A stretch of 58,235 nt of DNA from Bacteroidota bacterium. Its GTDB lineage: Bacteria > Bacteroidota > Ignavibacteria > UBA10030 > SZUA-254. This document shows positions 51,653 to 58,235 of this stretch, in pieces. The translations under genes and the position numbers were made by a program. The stretch covers positions 1-58,235 of the forward strand of contig DATDFQ010000005.1 of NCBI GenBank assembly GCA_036522515.1. The letters run 5' to 3'. The notes beneath the pieces were generated by a model. That model was not told the DNA's origin, did not search any database, and was given only the letters and a program-made list of their open reading frames with translations. The stretch's first letter is position 1; each line of letters opens with the position of its first letter.

Positions 51653-52195
51653 ATGAAGTTGCTCCTGAAACTATGGGCCAAGATCAGATTTCTCGGTGAA
51701 ACCTACCCGGTGGTCATCGCGGGCGTGATTATTTATCTCTACTATCTTCTGACCTCGGTCAATTTTTTCAAGCACTCCCATGCGGGAGAAACCTGGTTCG
51801 ACTATATCATGCAATTCGATTCGCTCATTTTCCTCTGGGCGGCGGCAGCCGCGCTGATACAGGTCCAGCGCTTCCGCAAGTCGTACAAGAAGGAACAGGA
51901 ACATCGCCGGAAGATGGAGCGCGTCCTCGACCGGCAGCAAATCTACAGCCAGCTCGCCACCGATATCACAATGCTTCTCCAGGACAACGTGAATAATCCT
52001 CTCGCGATCATCGGCGTCACCACGCAGGAGATCCGTCGGAGGTTTCAGGAGGATACGGAAATCCTGAGGTGGCTCGACCGGATCGACGGCGCAATGCAGC
52101 GGATCCATCATACGATCCGGGATCTCCAGGCCTACGAGACCCAAAAGATGATCGACGCTTCCGTCCTGGAAATGCAGGAATCTTCGGGCGAATAA
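51653..52195 (+). CDS. Membrane protein with DHp-like helices but no kinase ATPase domain
   Basis: A 180-residue protein with two membrane helices (about 18-35 YPVVIAGVIIYLYYLL and 60-77 LIFLWAAAAALIQV), a coiled linker (YKKEQEHRRKMERVLDRQQ), and a HisKA-like helix pair, ITMLLQDNVNNPLAIIGVTTQEI. In true kinases the H of HELxNPL is phosphorylated; here the place reads QDNVNNPL, without His, and the protein ends with no HATPase_c domain. It may be a dimerising partner of a real kinase or a remnant. ATG 51653 follows AGGG at seven bases. Confidence 0.72.
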   Translation: MKLLLKLWAKIRFLGETYPVVIAGVIIYLYYLLTSVNFFKHSHAGETWFDYIMQFDSLIFLWAAAAALIQVQRFRKSYKKEQEHRRKMERVLDRQQIYSQLATDITMLLQDNVNNPLAIIGVTTQEIRRRFQEDTEILRWLDRIDGAMQRIHHTIRDLQAYETQKMIDASVLEMQESSGE

Positions 52196-52473
52196 CGCCG
52201 GGAAGACATTCACCCCCCCTCACTGTAACCCCCCTTTCCCCGCCCAAATCGGGCATATCTCCCCCTCGCACGGGTAGAAGTGTCCTGGCGTAAATGGCCG
52301 GCTTTCCGCGACTTCTGCGCAGAATCCCAAAAAAATAGCGCGAAACGCTTATCCCGTGTCACATCCGGTGTCCCCCATCACGGTACACATGATTGGGGAG
52401 AGGTAAGTTGCTATCATTGTAAGCAGGAAATATGTCATCCTAACATTAAGTAACGATCAGAAATGAGGGTATT

Positions 52474-54441
52474 ATGTCTACACAACACACAGCTGGAAAG
52501 AAAGACAACACACTGAGGGGTCTGGTGTCTGTGAAATTCACGGGTCAGAAGAAAGAAGAGACCGAGTCTGTTCTGTTCGACTCTGAGAATCTTCCGGAAG
52601 GAGAGGGCACACCCGTCAAGCGCGCTACCGTATCGAAAGGCCCGGACGGGGCCGAAGAGGCTGTCTCCAGGAAACCGGGGGCTACGCGCCTGATCCAGAC
52701 GCTCCTCGACGAGGGCGTCGCGACCAAGGAGCAGATCGCAACCGCACTGGAGACGCAGGGGAAAGGCGCGGGCAAGAAACGGTTCATCGAGATCCTGATC
52801 GACGACCTGGGTGCCGACCGCGAACTGGTGTTGAAAACCGTCGCCCGCTTCTATTCGTTCGAGTCGGTAGATCCCTCTCCGATGTTCGGCAACAAGGACC
52901 GGCTGCAGTTCATCCGGCAACACCTGGACGGGCTCTCCCCGGCAAATTACGAACTGGCGGTCAAGCTGAAGGTCCTTCCGTTCGAGCTCTTCAGCAACGG
53001 CCACGACAAGCTTACGATCATCACTCCTGACACGACCCATCCGTCCGTCCATACCATCGCACGGGCGTTCAAATTTCTGAAGTACGAAATCAAGCATGTC
53101 CCCACGCCGGCCTGGTCCGAGCTCTGGCGACAGCTCGCGTTCGACCAGAGCGCGAAAGAGGTCGGGGTGGAGCCCGAGGACGGGTTCTCCGATTATGACC
53201 GGCAGGAAACCGAAAAGGAAATCGAGAAGACCCTCGAGGACGAGATGGGGCGCGGGAGGCTCAACGAGCTGATCGAAGGAGTCCTCGCCGACGGCGTGCG
53301 CACCGGCGCGAGCGATATCCACGTCATTCCCAAAGCGTCGCACCGGACCGAGTTCCATTTCCGTATCGACGGACGCCTCTCGCTCTGGAGCGCGATCACC
53401 GACGTCCGGTCCGAGGCGGTCATCACGGTCGTCAAGGATCGCGGGAAGAACCTCGACAGGTTTGAACGGCTTCTGTCCCAGGACGGATTCGCCCAGCGCA
53501 CGATCGACAACAAATCGATCAGGTTCCGTTTTTCGACGATGCCGATCCACAGCGCAGATCTGGGCAGCAAGCTTGAATCGATCGTGATTCGTGTTCTCCG
53601 GAGCGGCGACAAGAATACCGGGGTCGAAGGGCTCGGAATGCCGGACGCGACCAAAGACGCCTTCATGAAGGCGATCCGCAGGCCCCAGGGCATCGTCATC
53701 TTTACGGGCCCCACGGGAAGCGGAAAGACGACCTCGCAGGTCGCCGCGATTTCGACGATCATGGACCCGGGCATCAATATCGTCACGATCGAGGATCCGG
53801 TCGAATACCTCATCGAAGGATGCCGGCAGGTGAAGCTGAACCACAAGCTCGACTTTGAGGGCGCGCTGCGCGGACTCCTGCGCCACGATCCGGACGTGGT
53901 CATGGTCGGTGAAATGAGAGACCGCATCACGGCCGAGATCGCCGTGAAGCTCGCCAACACCGGACACCTGATCTTTTCGACGCTCCATACAAACGACTCG
54001 GTCAGCGCGATCACGCGCTTGTACAACATGGGGATCGAACCGTTCCTGCTGGCGTATACGGTGAATATCGTCATCGCCCAGCGGCTGATCCGCAAACTGT
54101 GCGACCGGTGCAAGACGGTGGACGACAATGTCGACGTCGATTTGCTCAAGGACTGCGGTTTCACGGAAGAGGATATCGCGAACGTGTCGTTCTACAAGGC
54201 GGTCGGGTGCGTGCATTGCATCCGCGGGTATCGCGGCCGGCTCGGAATCTTCGAAGCCCTCGCGATGAACAAGGAGCTCCGCAAAGTCATCCTGAAGTCG
54301 AGAGACTTCATCGACGAGGACGCGCTCCGGAACCTCGCGCTGCAGAGCGGGATGCGCACGCTTCGGGATTCCGCCATGGATCTGGTGCGTCAGGGCATCA
54401 CTTCCCTGGAAAACGTCGAGGGAATCATCCTCGAAGAATAA
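52474..54441 (+). CDS. PilB/GspE-type secretion ATPase
   Basis: A 655-residue type II secretion/type IV pilus assembly ATPase. A variable N-terminal part (1-70), an N1E-like domain (about 70-230), then the motor: ASDIHVIPK, Walker A GPTGSGKTT (about 411), VTIEDPVEYLIEG (Asp box), Walker B-like DVVMVGEMRD, His box TGHLIFSTLHTND, and the zinc tetra-Cys CDRC...CVHC. GEMRD replaces the common GEIRD. It powers assembly of pilins or pseudopilins; no other pilus genes are adjacent, though a pilin-like gene is at 490-870. A strong terminator follows. Confidence 0.94.
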   Translation: MSTQHTAGKKDNTLRGLVSVKFTGQKKEETESVLFDSENLPEGEGTPVKRATVSKGPDGAEEAVSRKPGATRLIQTLLDEGVATKEQIATALETQGKGAGKKRFIEILIDDLGADRELVLKTVARFYSFESVDPSPMFGNKDRLQFIRQHLDGLSPANYELAVKLKVLPFELFSNGHDKLTIITPDTTHPSVHTIARAFKFLKYEIKHVPTPAWSELWRQLAFDQSAKEVGVEPEDGFSDYDRQETEKEIEKTLEDEMGRGRLNELIEGVLADGVRTGASDIHVIPKASHRTEFHFRIDGRLSLWSAITDVRSEAVITVVKDRGKNLDRFERLLSQDGFAQRTIDNKSIRFRFSTMPIHSADLGSKLESIVIRVLRSGDKNTGVEGLGMPDATKDAFMKAIRRPQGIVIFTGPTGSGKTTSQVAAISTIMDPGINIVTIEDPVEYLIEGCRQVKLNHKLDFEGALRGLLRHDPDVVMVGEMRDRITAEIAVKLANTGHLIFSTLHTNDSVSAITRLYNMGIEPFLLAYTVNIVIAQRLIRKLCDRCKTVDDNVDVDLLKDCGFTEEDIANVSFYKAVGCVHCIRGYRGRLGIFEALAMNKELRKVILKSRDFIDEDALRNLALQSGMRTLRDSAMDLVRQGITSLENVEGIILEE

Positions 54442-54505
54442 GAGTTCGTGCAAATGGTTTCTGGACGCTTCGTAGACAAGCGACCCTCCCAGACTCCATC
54501 ACGAT

Positions 54506-54538
54506 AAACCCGCTCCGGGCAACCGGAGCGGGTTTTTT
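54506..54538 (+). terminator. Intrinsic terminator of the secretion ATPase gene
   Basis: AACCCGCTCCGG (54507-54518), loop GCAA, CCGGAGCGGGTT (54523-54534) and TTTT. A perfect 12-bp stem with a stable GNRA-like loop, 65 bases after the stop. Confidence 0.92.
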
Positions 54539-54586
54539 GTTTCCACAGGAGGCAGGCTGTGTGTCATCTTCATCTCTGCTCGTCAG

Positions 54587-54653
54587 CCCGACATGTTTTA
54601 GGTCGGGATCTTTCTAAAAGCGTATTAAGATGCTGACCTGAAGCATGTCAGCA
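54587..54653. repeat. Family D inverted hairpin pair (REPIN-like)
   Basis: Hairpin 1: CCCGAC-ATGTTTTAG-GTCGGG (54587-54607). Hairpin 2: TGCTGAC-CTGAAGCAT-GTCAGCA (54631-54653). Turned round, hairpin 2 reads GACATGCTTCAGGTC at its core, matching GACATGTTTTAGGTC of hairpin 1, so the two copies face each other. The remainder of the gap (54654-54791) has a possible TATATT at 54726-54731 but no good -35. Confidence 0.75.
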
Positions 54654-54791
54654 TGACGGAATTGGGGGTGGTACAAGGGACACGAGGCGCTACTTTAAAG
54701 AGGGTCACGATAATCCAAAAATTCTTATATTTACCTATCCTTCTTCCGGATATCGCCATTCCAACACCATTTTACGATTGAGAGGGCTCCA

Positions 54792-55397
54792 ATGCAGAGA
54801 AAAACGATCGTCATTCTTGTTATCGTCGGGGTCATCCTGTTTATCGGATTGAGCTTCGTCGCGTGGGCCACCGGCATGTATAATTCGCTCGTGAAGATGG
54901 ACGAGTCGGTCAACCAGGCGTGGGCGCAGGTGCAGAACCAGTATCAGCGGAGGCTCGACCTGATCCCCAATCTTGTCGAGACCGTGAAGGGGTACGCGGC
55001 GCACGAGAGCCAGGTCTTCACCGATGTCGCCGAGGCCCGCGCGAGCGTCGGGAAACTCCAGATGACTCCCGAGATTTTGAACAACCCGCAGACCTTCCAG
55101 CGGTTCCAGGAGGCGCAGGCCGGGCTCACTTCGGCGCTCTCCCGGCTCCTTGCCGTCGCGGAGAACTATCCCCAGCTGAAAGCAAACGAGAATTTCCTCC
55201 AGCTCCAGTCGCAACTCGAGGGGACCGAAAACCGGATCGCCACGGAGCGTCGCAGGTTCAACGAGGTGGTGCAGGACTATAACGTCCGGGTCCGCTCCTT
55301 TCCGACCTCCCTCATGGCGGGGCTGACCGGCTTCGGCCAGAAGGCCTACTTCCAGGCCGAACCGGGGGCCGAGAAGGTCCCGAAGGTAACGTTCTGA
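54792..55397 (+). CDS. lemA: LemA family protein
   Basis: A 201-residue LemA: one N-terminal membrane helix (TIVILVIVGVILFIGLSFVAW), then MYNSLVKMDESVNQAWAQVQNQYQRRLDLIPNLV and QLEGTENRIATERRRFNE, the family hallmarks. LemA proteins are helical, membrane-anchored and of uncertain role; they commonly sit beside TPM-domain proteins, as here (two bases to the next gene). GGGCTCC precedes the ATG. Confidence 0.94.
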   Translation: MQRKTIVILVIVGVILFIGLSFVAWATGMYNSLVKMDESVNQAWAQVQNQYQRRLDLIPNLVETVKGYAAHESQVFTDVAEARASVGKLQMTPEILNNPQTFQRFQEAQAGLTSALSRLLAVAENYPQLKANENFLQLQSQLEGTENRIATERRRFNEVVQDYNVRVRSFPTSLMAGLTGFGQKAYFQAEPGAEKVPKVTF

Positions 55398-55399
55398 GC

Positions 55400-56161
55400 G
55401 TGAAAGCCGTTCTCTTTTTTGCAATACTCTTTTTCGCGCTTCCGTCCGGTTCCGCGCGCGCCCGGCAGAACGAGCTTCCCGTCCCGGAATTTCACCGCAG
55501 GATCACCGATCTGACCGGGACGCTCTCCGAGGGGGAGGCGCGGAATTTCGAAGGTTCCCTCTCTGAATTCGAACAGGCAACCTCCAACCAGATCGCCGTC
55601 CTGATCGTCCCTTCCCTGAACGGGGAGAGCATCGAGGAGTATTCGATGCGGGTCGCGGAACGGAACAAGTTCGGGAAAAAGGGAAGGGATAACGGGGTCC
55701 TTCTGATCATCGCCAAGGATGACCGCCTCATGCGGATCGAAGTCGGATACGGACTCGAAGGCGTGCTCACCGACGCCCTCTGCGACCAGATCATACGCCG
55801 CGTCATCGCGCCGAAGTTCCGGCAGGGCAAATTCGCGGAAGGAATCGATGCCGGCATCGAGGCGATCATGAAGGCGACAAAGGGGGAGTTTAAGGGCAGC
55901 CCCGGGGACAGGCCCGATATCCGGCGTTTCACGCCGCTTCTCTTCGTCCTCATTTTTATCGTGTTCGGAATTCTCAATCGAATCTTCGGTGCGGGACGGA
56001 GACATTACGTCGGATCACGGGGATATCGTTCCGGCGGTTTCTGGTTCGGAGGGTTCGGCGGAGGCGGGGGGTTCGGGGGCGGCGGATCCGGCGGCGGTGG
56101 CGGCGGCTTCAGCGGAGGGGGCGGAAGCTTTGGCGGAGGGGGGGCGAGCGGAAGCTGGTAG
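55400..56161 (+). CDS. TPM-domain (YgcG-like) membrane protein
   Basis: A 253-residue protein from GTG 55400: signal peptide (VLFFAILFFALPSGSARA), TPM domain (RITDLTGTLSEGEARNFE ... DDRLMRIEVGYGLEGVLTD), one membrane helix (PLLFVLIFIVFGILNRIF), and a Gly-rich tail (repeats of GGGG with F/S, ending ASGSW). This is the standard YgcG layout. Works with LemA upstream; likely envelope maintenance. Confidence 0.93.
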   Translation: MKAVLFFAILFFALPSGSARARQNELPVPEFHRRITDLTGTLSEGEARNFEGSLSEFEQATSNQIAVLIVPSLNGESIEEYSMRVAERNKFGKKGRDNGVLLIIAKDDRLMRIEVGYGLEGVLTDALCDQIIRRVIAPKFRQGKFAEGIDAGIEAIMKATKGEFKGSPGDRPDIRRFTPLLFVLIFIVFGILNRIFGAGRRHYVGSRGYRSGGFWFGGFGGGGGFGGGGSGGGGGGFSGGGGSFGGGGASGSW

Positions 56162-56166
56162 AATTC

Positions 56167-56610
56167 ATGAGAAACCATCTGACCAAAGACGACCTGCAGT
56201 TCCTCTCGGAGCGCATAGCCGCGGCGGAATCGAAGACCTCCGGTGAAATTCGGGTCGTCGTGCGGCACCGCCGCCGCTGGAAGGAACGCTCGTTGTCGCT
56301 CCATGACCTCGCCCTGGGAGAATTCCGCCGGCTGCTGATGGACCGGACGCCGGGACGGACGGGAGTTCTGATTCTTCTCCTCCTCTCCGAGCGGGCGTTC
56401 CAGATCATCGCCGACGAGGGAATTCACTCCAGAGTGCAGGAGGGCACCTGGGATTCGATCGCCTCGGAGATGTCGGGCTACTTCAGGAAAGGCGGCTTTC
56501 GCGAGGGAATCGCCAGCGCAATCGACCGCGTCGGAGGGGTGCTTGCGGAACATGTTCCTCCCGCGGCCGGCGGCGGAGGCCATCTGGCGAACGACGTCCT
56601 CGAAAACTAA
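56167..56610 (+). CDS. Second TPM-domain protein, no export signal
   Basis: A 147-residue protein: KTSGEIRVVVRH and SERAFQIIADEGIHSRVQEGTWD place it in the TPM family. Unlike its neighbour it has no signal peptide or membrane helix and ends in a short Gly-rich tail. It starts five bases after the previous stop. The lemA-TPM-TPM triplet is a known arrangement. Confidence 0.88.
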   Translation: MRNHLTKDDLQFLSERIAAAESKTSGEIRVVVRHRRRWKERSLSLHDLALGEFRRLLMDRTPGRTGVLILLLLSERAFQIIADEGIHSRVQEGTWDSIASEMSGYFRKGGFREGIASAIDRVGGVLAEHVPPAAGGGGHLANDVLEN

Positions 56611-56639
56611 TCACACACCGAACGACCCCGCCCGATACC

Positions 56640-58085
56640 ATGCCCGACCAGATAGCCCGATTGGAAGAAATCGCCCGCAGGCTCGAACCGCGGGGCGAGG
56701 AGAGATCGACCCTCGTCGACGCAGTCGTCCAATACGCCGACCGGTTCCTCGATTCGATCTACGATCTTCCCGCGTACGTCGTCCCGGACGGCAACGACGC
56801 CGGCATCCTGGATTCACCGATCTCGGAGAGTCCTCTCAAGATCGACGCGCTGCTCGAACTCCTCAGGAACCACGTCGACCGTCCGGGTTTGAACCCCGCC
56901 TCGGGCGGGCACCTCGGTTATATTCCCGGAGGCGGGATTTATCTTTCCGCGCTGGGGGATTATCTCGCCGACGTCACAAACCGTTATGCCGGCATCATGT
57001 TCGCCGGACCCGGCGCGGTCCTGATCGAAAATCTCCTGACCGATTGGATGGCGGAAATCGTCGGGTATCCGAAGGGGGCGGGCGGGAATCTCACATCCGG
57101 CGGGAGCATCGCCAATCTGGCGGGGATCGTCGCCGCCAGGGAAGCGTCGGGCCTGAAATCGAAAGAGTTCGAACGCTCGACGATTTATCTGACGGAACAG
57201 GCGCATCACTCGGTGGACAAGGCGATCCGGATCGCGGGCCTGAAAGAATGCCTCCTCCGTCACGTGCCGACCGACCGGCAACACCGGATGGACGCCGCCA
57301 GCCTCGAACGGTCGATCGCGGAAGACCGTCAACAGGGATTGCACCCGTGGCTCGTCATCGCGTCGGCGGGAACAACCGATACGGGCGCGGTGGATCCGCT
57401 CGATGCGATCGCCGGGATCGCGAATGCGCGGAAACTCTGGTTCCATGTGGACGGCGCTTACGGGGCATTTTTCGTGCTGAGCGACGAGGCGAACGGAATC
57501 CTGAAAGGGATGGAGAAATCGGATTCTCTCGTCATGGATCCCCACAAAGGGCTTTTTCTCCCGTACGGTTCGGGAGCGGTCCTCGTGAGAGAGAGGAAGA
57601 GCCTGTACGACGCGTTCTGGTACCAGGCGAATTATCTCCAGGACGCCCGCCGGTCGGATAACGAGCTTTCTCCGGCCGATCTCTCCCCGGAGCTGACCAA
57701 GCATTTCCGCGGGCTCCGGCTCTGGCTCCCGTTGAAGCTTCTGGGCCTCGCCCCGTTCCGCGCAGCGCTCGGAGAGAAACTCCTGCTCGCCCGCTATTTT
57801 CACGGGCGAATCAGCGAGGTCCCCGGGTTCGAGGTCGGCCCGTTTCCCGATCTCTCGGTCGTCACGTTCCGGTATATTCCGAAACGCGGAGACCCGAACG
57901 CCTTCAACCAGAAGCTGGTTCAGGGGGTGCAGCGCGACGGGCGCGTGTTTCTTTCTTCGACGCTCCTCAACGGCACGTTTATCCTGCGCGTCGCAATCCT
58001 CTGCTTCCGCACTCACCGTGAAACCGTCGATCTGACGATCGACATCCTCCGCGAACAGGTGAAACGCATCGAGGAGGGGGGATGA
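56640..58085 (+). CDS. Pyridoxal-phosphate-dependent group II decarboxylase
   Basis: A 481-residue aromatic/glutamate-type decarboxylase (or related aminotransferase-fold enzyme). Seen: SGGHLGYIPGGG, NLTSGGSIANLAGIVAAR, QAHHSVDKAIRIAG, WFHVDGAYGAFF, and the PLP lysine K303 in MDPHKGLFLPYGSG. Substrate could be an aromatic amino acid; the exact one cannot be read. It follows the TPM gene by 29 bases and may share its transcript. Confidence 0.92.
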   Translation: MPDQIARLEEIARRLEPRGEERSTLVDAVVQYADRFLDSIYDLPAYVVPDGNDAGILDSPISESPLKIDALLELLRNHVDRPGLNPASGGHLGYIPGGGIYLSALGDYLADVTNRYAGIMFAGPGAVLIENLLTDWMAEIVGYPKGAGGNLTSGGSIANLAGIVAAREASGLKSKEFERSTIYLTEQAHHSVDKAIRIAGLKECLLRHVPTDRQHRMDAASLERSIAEDRQQGLHPWLVIASAGTTDTGAVDPLDAIAGIANARKLWFHVDGAYGAFFVLSDEANGILKGMEKSDSLVMDPHKGLFLPYGSGAVLVRERKSLYDAFWYQANYLQDARRSDNELSPADLSPELTKHFRGLRLWLPLKLLGLAPFRAALGEKLLLARYFHGRISEVPGFEVGPFPDLSVVTFRYIPKRGDPNAFNQKLVQGVQRDGRVFLSSTLLNGTFILRVAILCFRTHRETVDLTIDILREQVKRIEEGG

Positions 58086-58098
58086 GGCCTCCGGGTTC

Positions 58099-58235
58099 GG
58101 TAGGCGCAGGCTTTAGCCTGCGTTGATCGCCACGCGACCTGAAGGTCGCGCCTACCAATACCGCACCAGCCCAGGAGTCATCGGTAGGCGCAGGCTTTAG
58201 CCTGCGTTGATCGCCACGCGACCTGAAGGTCGCGC
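58099..58235. repeat. Tandem family A repeat, 58-bp unit
   Basis: Unit 1 (58099-58156) starts GGTAGGCGC and ends GCGCCTACC, with hairpins GCAGGCTTTAGCCTGC and GCGACCTGAAGGTCGC. After a 26-base spacer, unit 2 begins at 58183 and runs identical for all 53 bases to the window edge. The identity suggests recent duplication. Confidence 0.9.

Noticed and set aside
52395..52420. Sigma54-like site before the PilB/GspE gene
   Set aside because: The GG and GC pairs are not 10 bases apart, so the -24/-12 geometry fails.

Overview
The window is one contiguous piece of a GC-rich bacterial chromosome, with tightly packed genes, many 4-base ATGA/GTGA overlaps, and no rRNA, confident tRNA, CRISPR array or transposase gene. 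Gene content points to the Bacteroidota / Ignavibacteriota / Chlorobiota group. The pointers are a DUF3276 PUR-type protein, an RpoZ-like protein of the Bacteroidota type, a CoaBC with PAMD in place of PAMN, a large secreted propeller protein with a C-terminal sorting-like domain, lipoproteins and Omp85 barrels, and a DnaB intein resembling that of Rhodothermus. This is inference from families; no 16S gene is present. Several promoters fit the ordinary TTGACT-N17-TATATT pattern.

Layout. 1-870: possible tail of an upstream gene, a palindromic repeat, a strong terminator and a small pilin-like membrane-anchored protein. 1345-8346 (minus): yicC, rpoZ, coaBC, a family-4 uracil-DNA glycosylase, intein-split dnaB and a DUF1460 amidase-like protein. 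8504-10955 (plus): NFACT/RqcH protein and a small outer-membrane protein. 10962-13458 (minus): a secreted protein with Ca-binding-like loops and an HExxH peptidase. 13663-17796 (plus): polyprenyl synthase, HPr, PTS enzyme I, SIS-domain sugar-phosphate isomerase. 18065-22919 (plus): a fused protease-propeller-Omp85 protein, a BamB-like lipoprotein and a PEGA protein. 23100-27940 (plus): Crp-family regulator behind a leader ORF, PHP phosphoesterase, RibH, a secreted propeller protein, DUF3276. 28274-37299 (plus): the yceD-rpmF-plsX-fabH-fabD-fabG-acpP-fabF-rnc-Omp85-rsmE run for phospholipid and fatty-acid synthesis and ribosome maturation.

37507-47240 (minus) carries a split histidine-degradation set (hutU, hutI, ftcD, fchA, no hutH) interrupted by a GNAT acetyltransferase, a translationally coupled pair of unknown proteins and a secreted metalloprotease. 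47761-58085 holds two cold-shock genes separated by a terminator, priA (minus), a secreted dienelactone hydrolase, a membrane protein with a kinase-dead-looking DHp helix pair, a PilB/GspE ATPase, LemA with two TPM-domain proteins, and a PLP decarboxylase.

Intergenic spaces hold at least four families of small non-coding palindromic repeats, often stacked: (A) GGTAGGCGC-ended units with GCGACCTGAAGGTCGC-type hairpins, (B) CCTCGTT-ended hairpins with GCAGAGC/GCTCTGC tips, (C) TGTCATCCTGAG-ended elements sitting directly at gene 3' ends, and (D) an inverted hairpin pair built on GACATGYTTYAGGTC. The most interesting points are the dnaB intein and its insertion point, the protease-propeller-Omp85 fusion with its neighbours, the unknown pair at 41118-43618, the terminator between the cold-shock genes, the crp leader ORF, and the repeat families with compensating stem changes.
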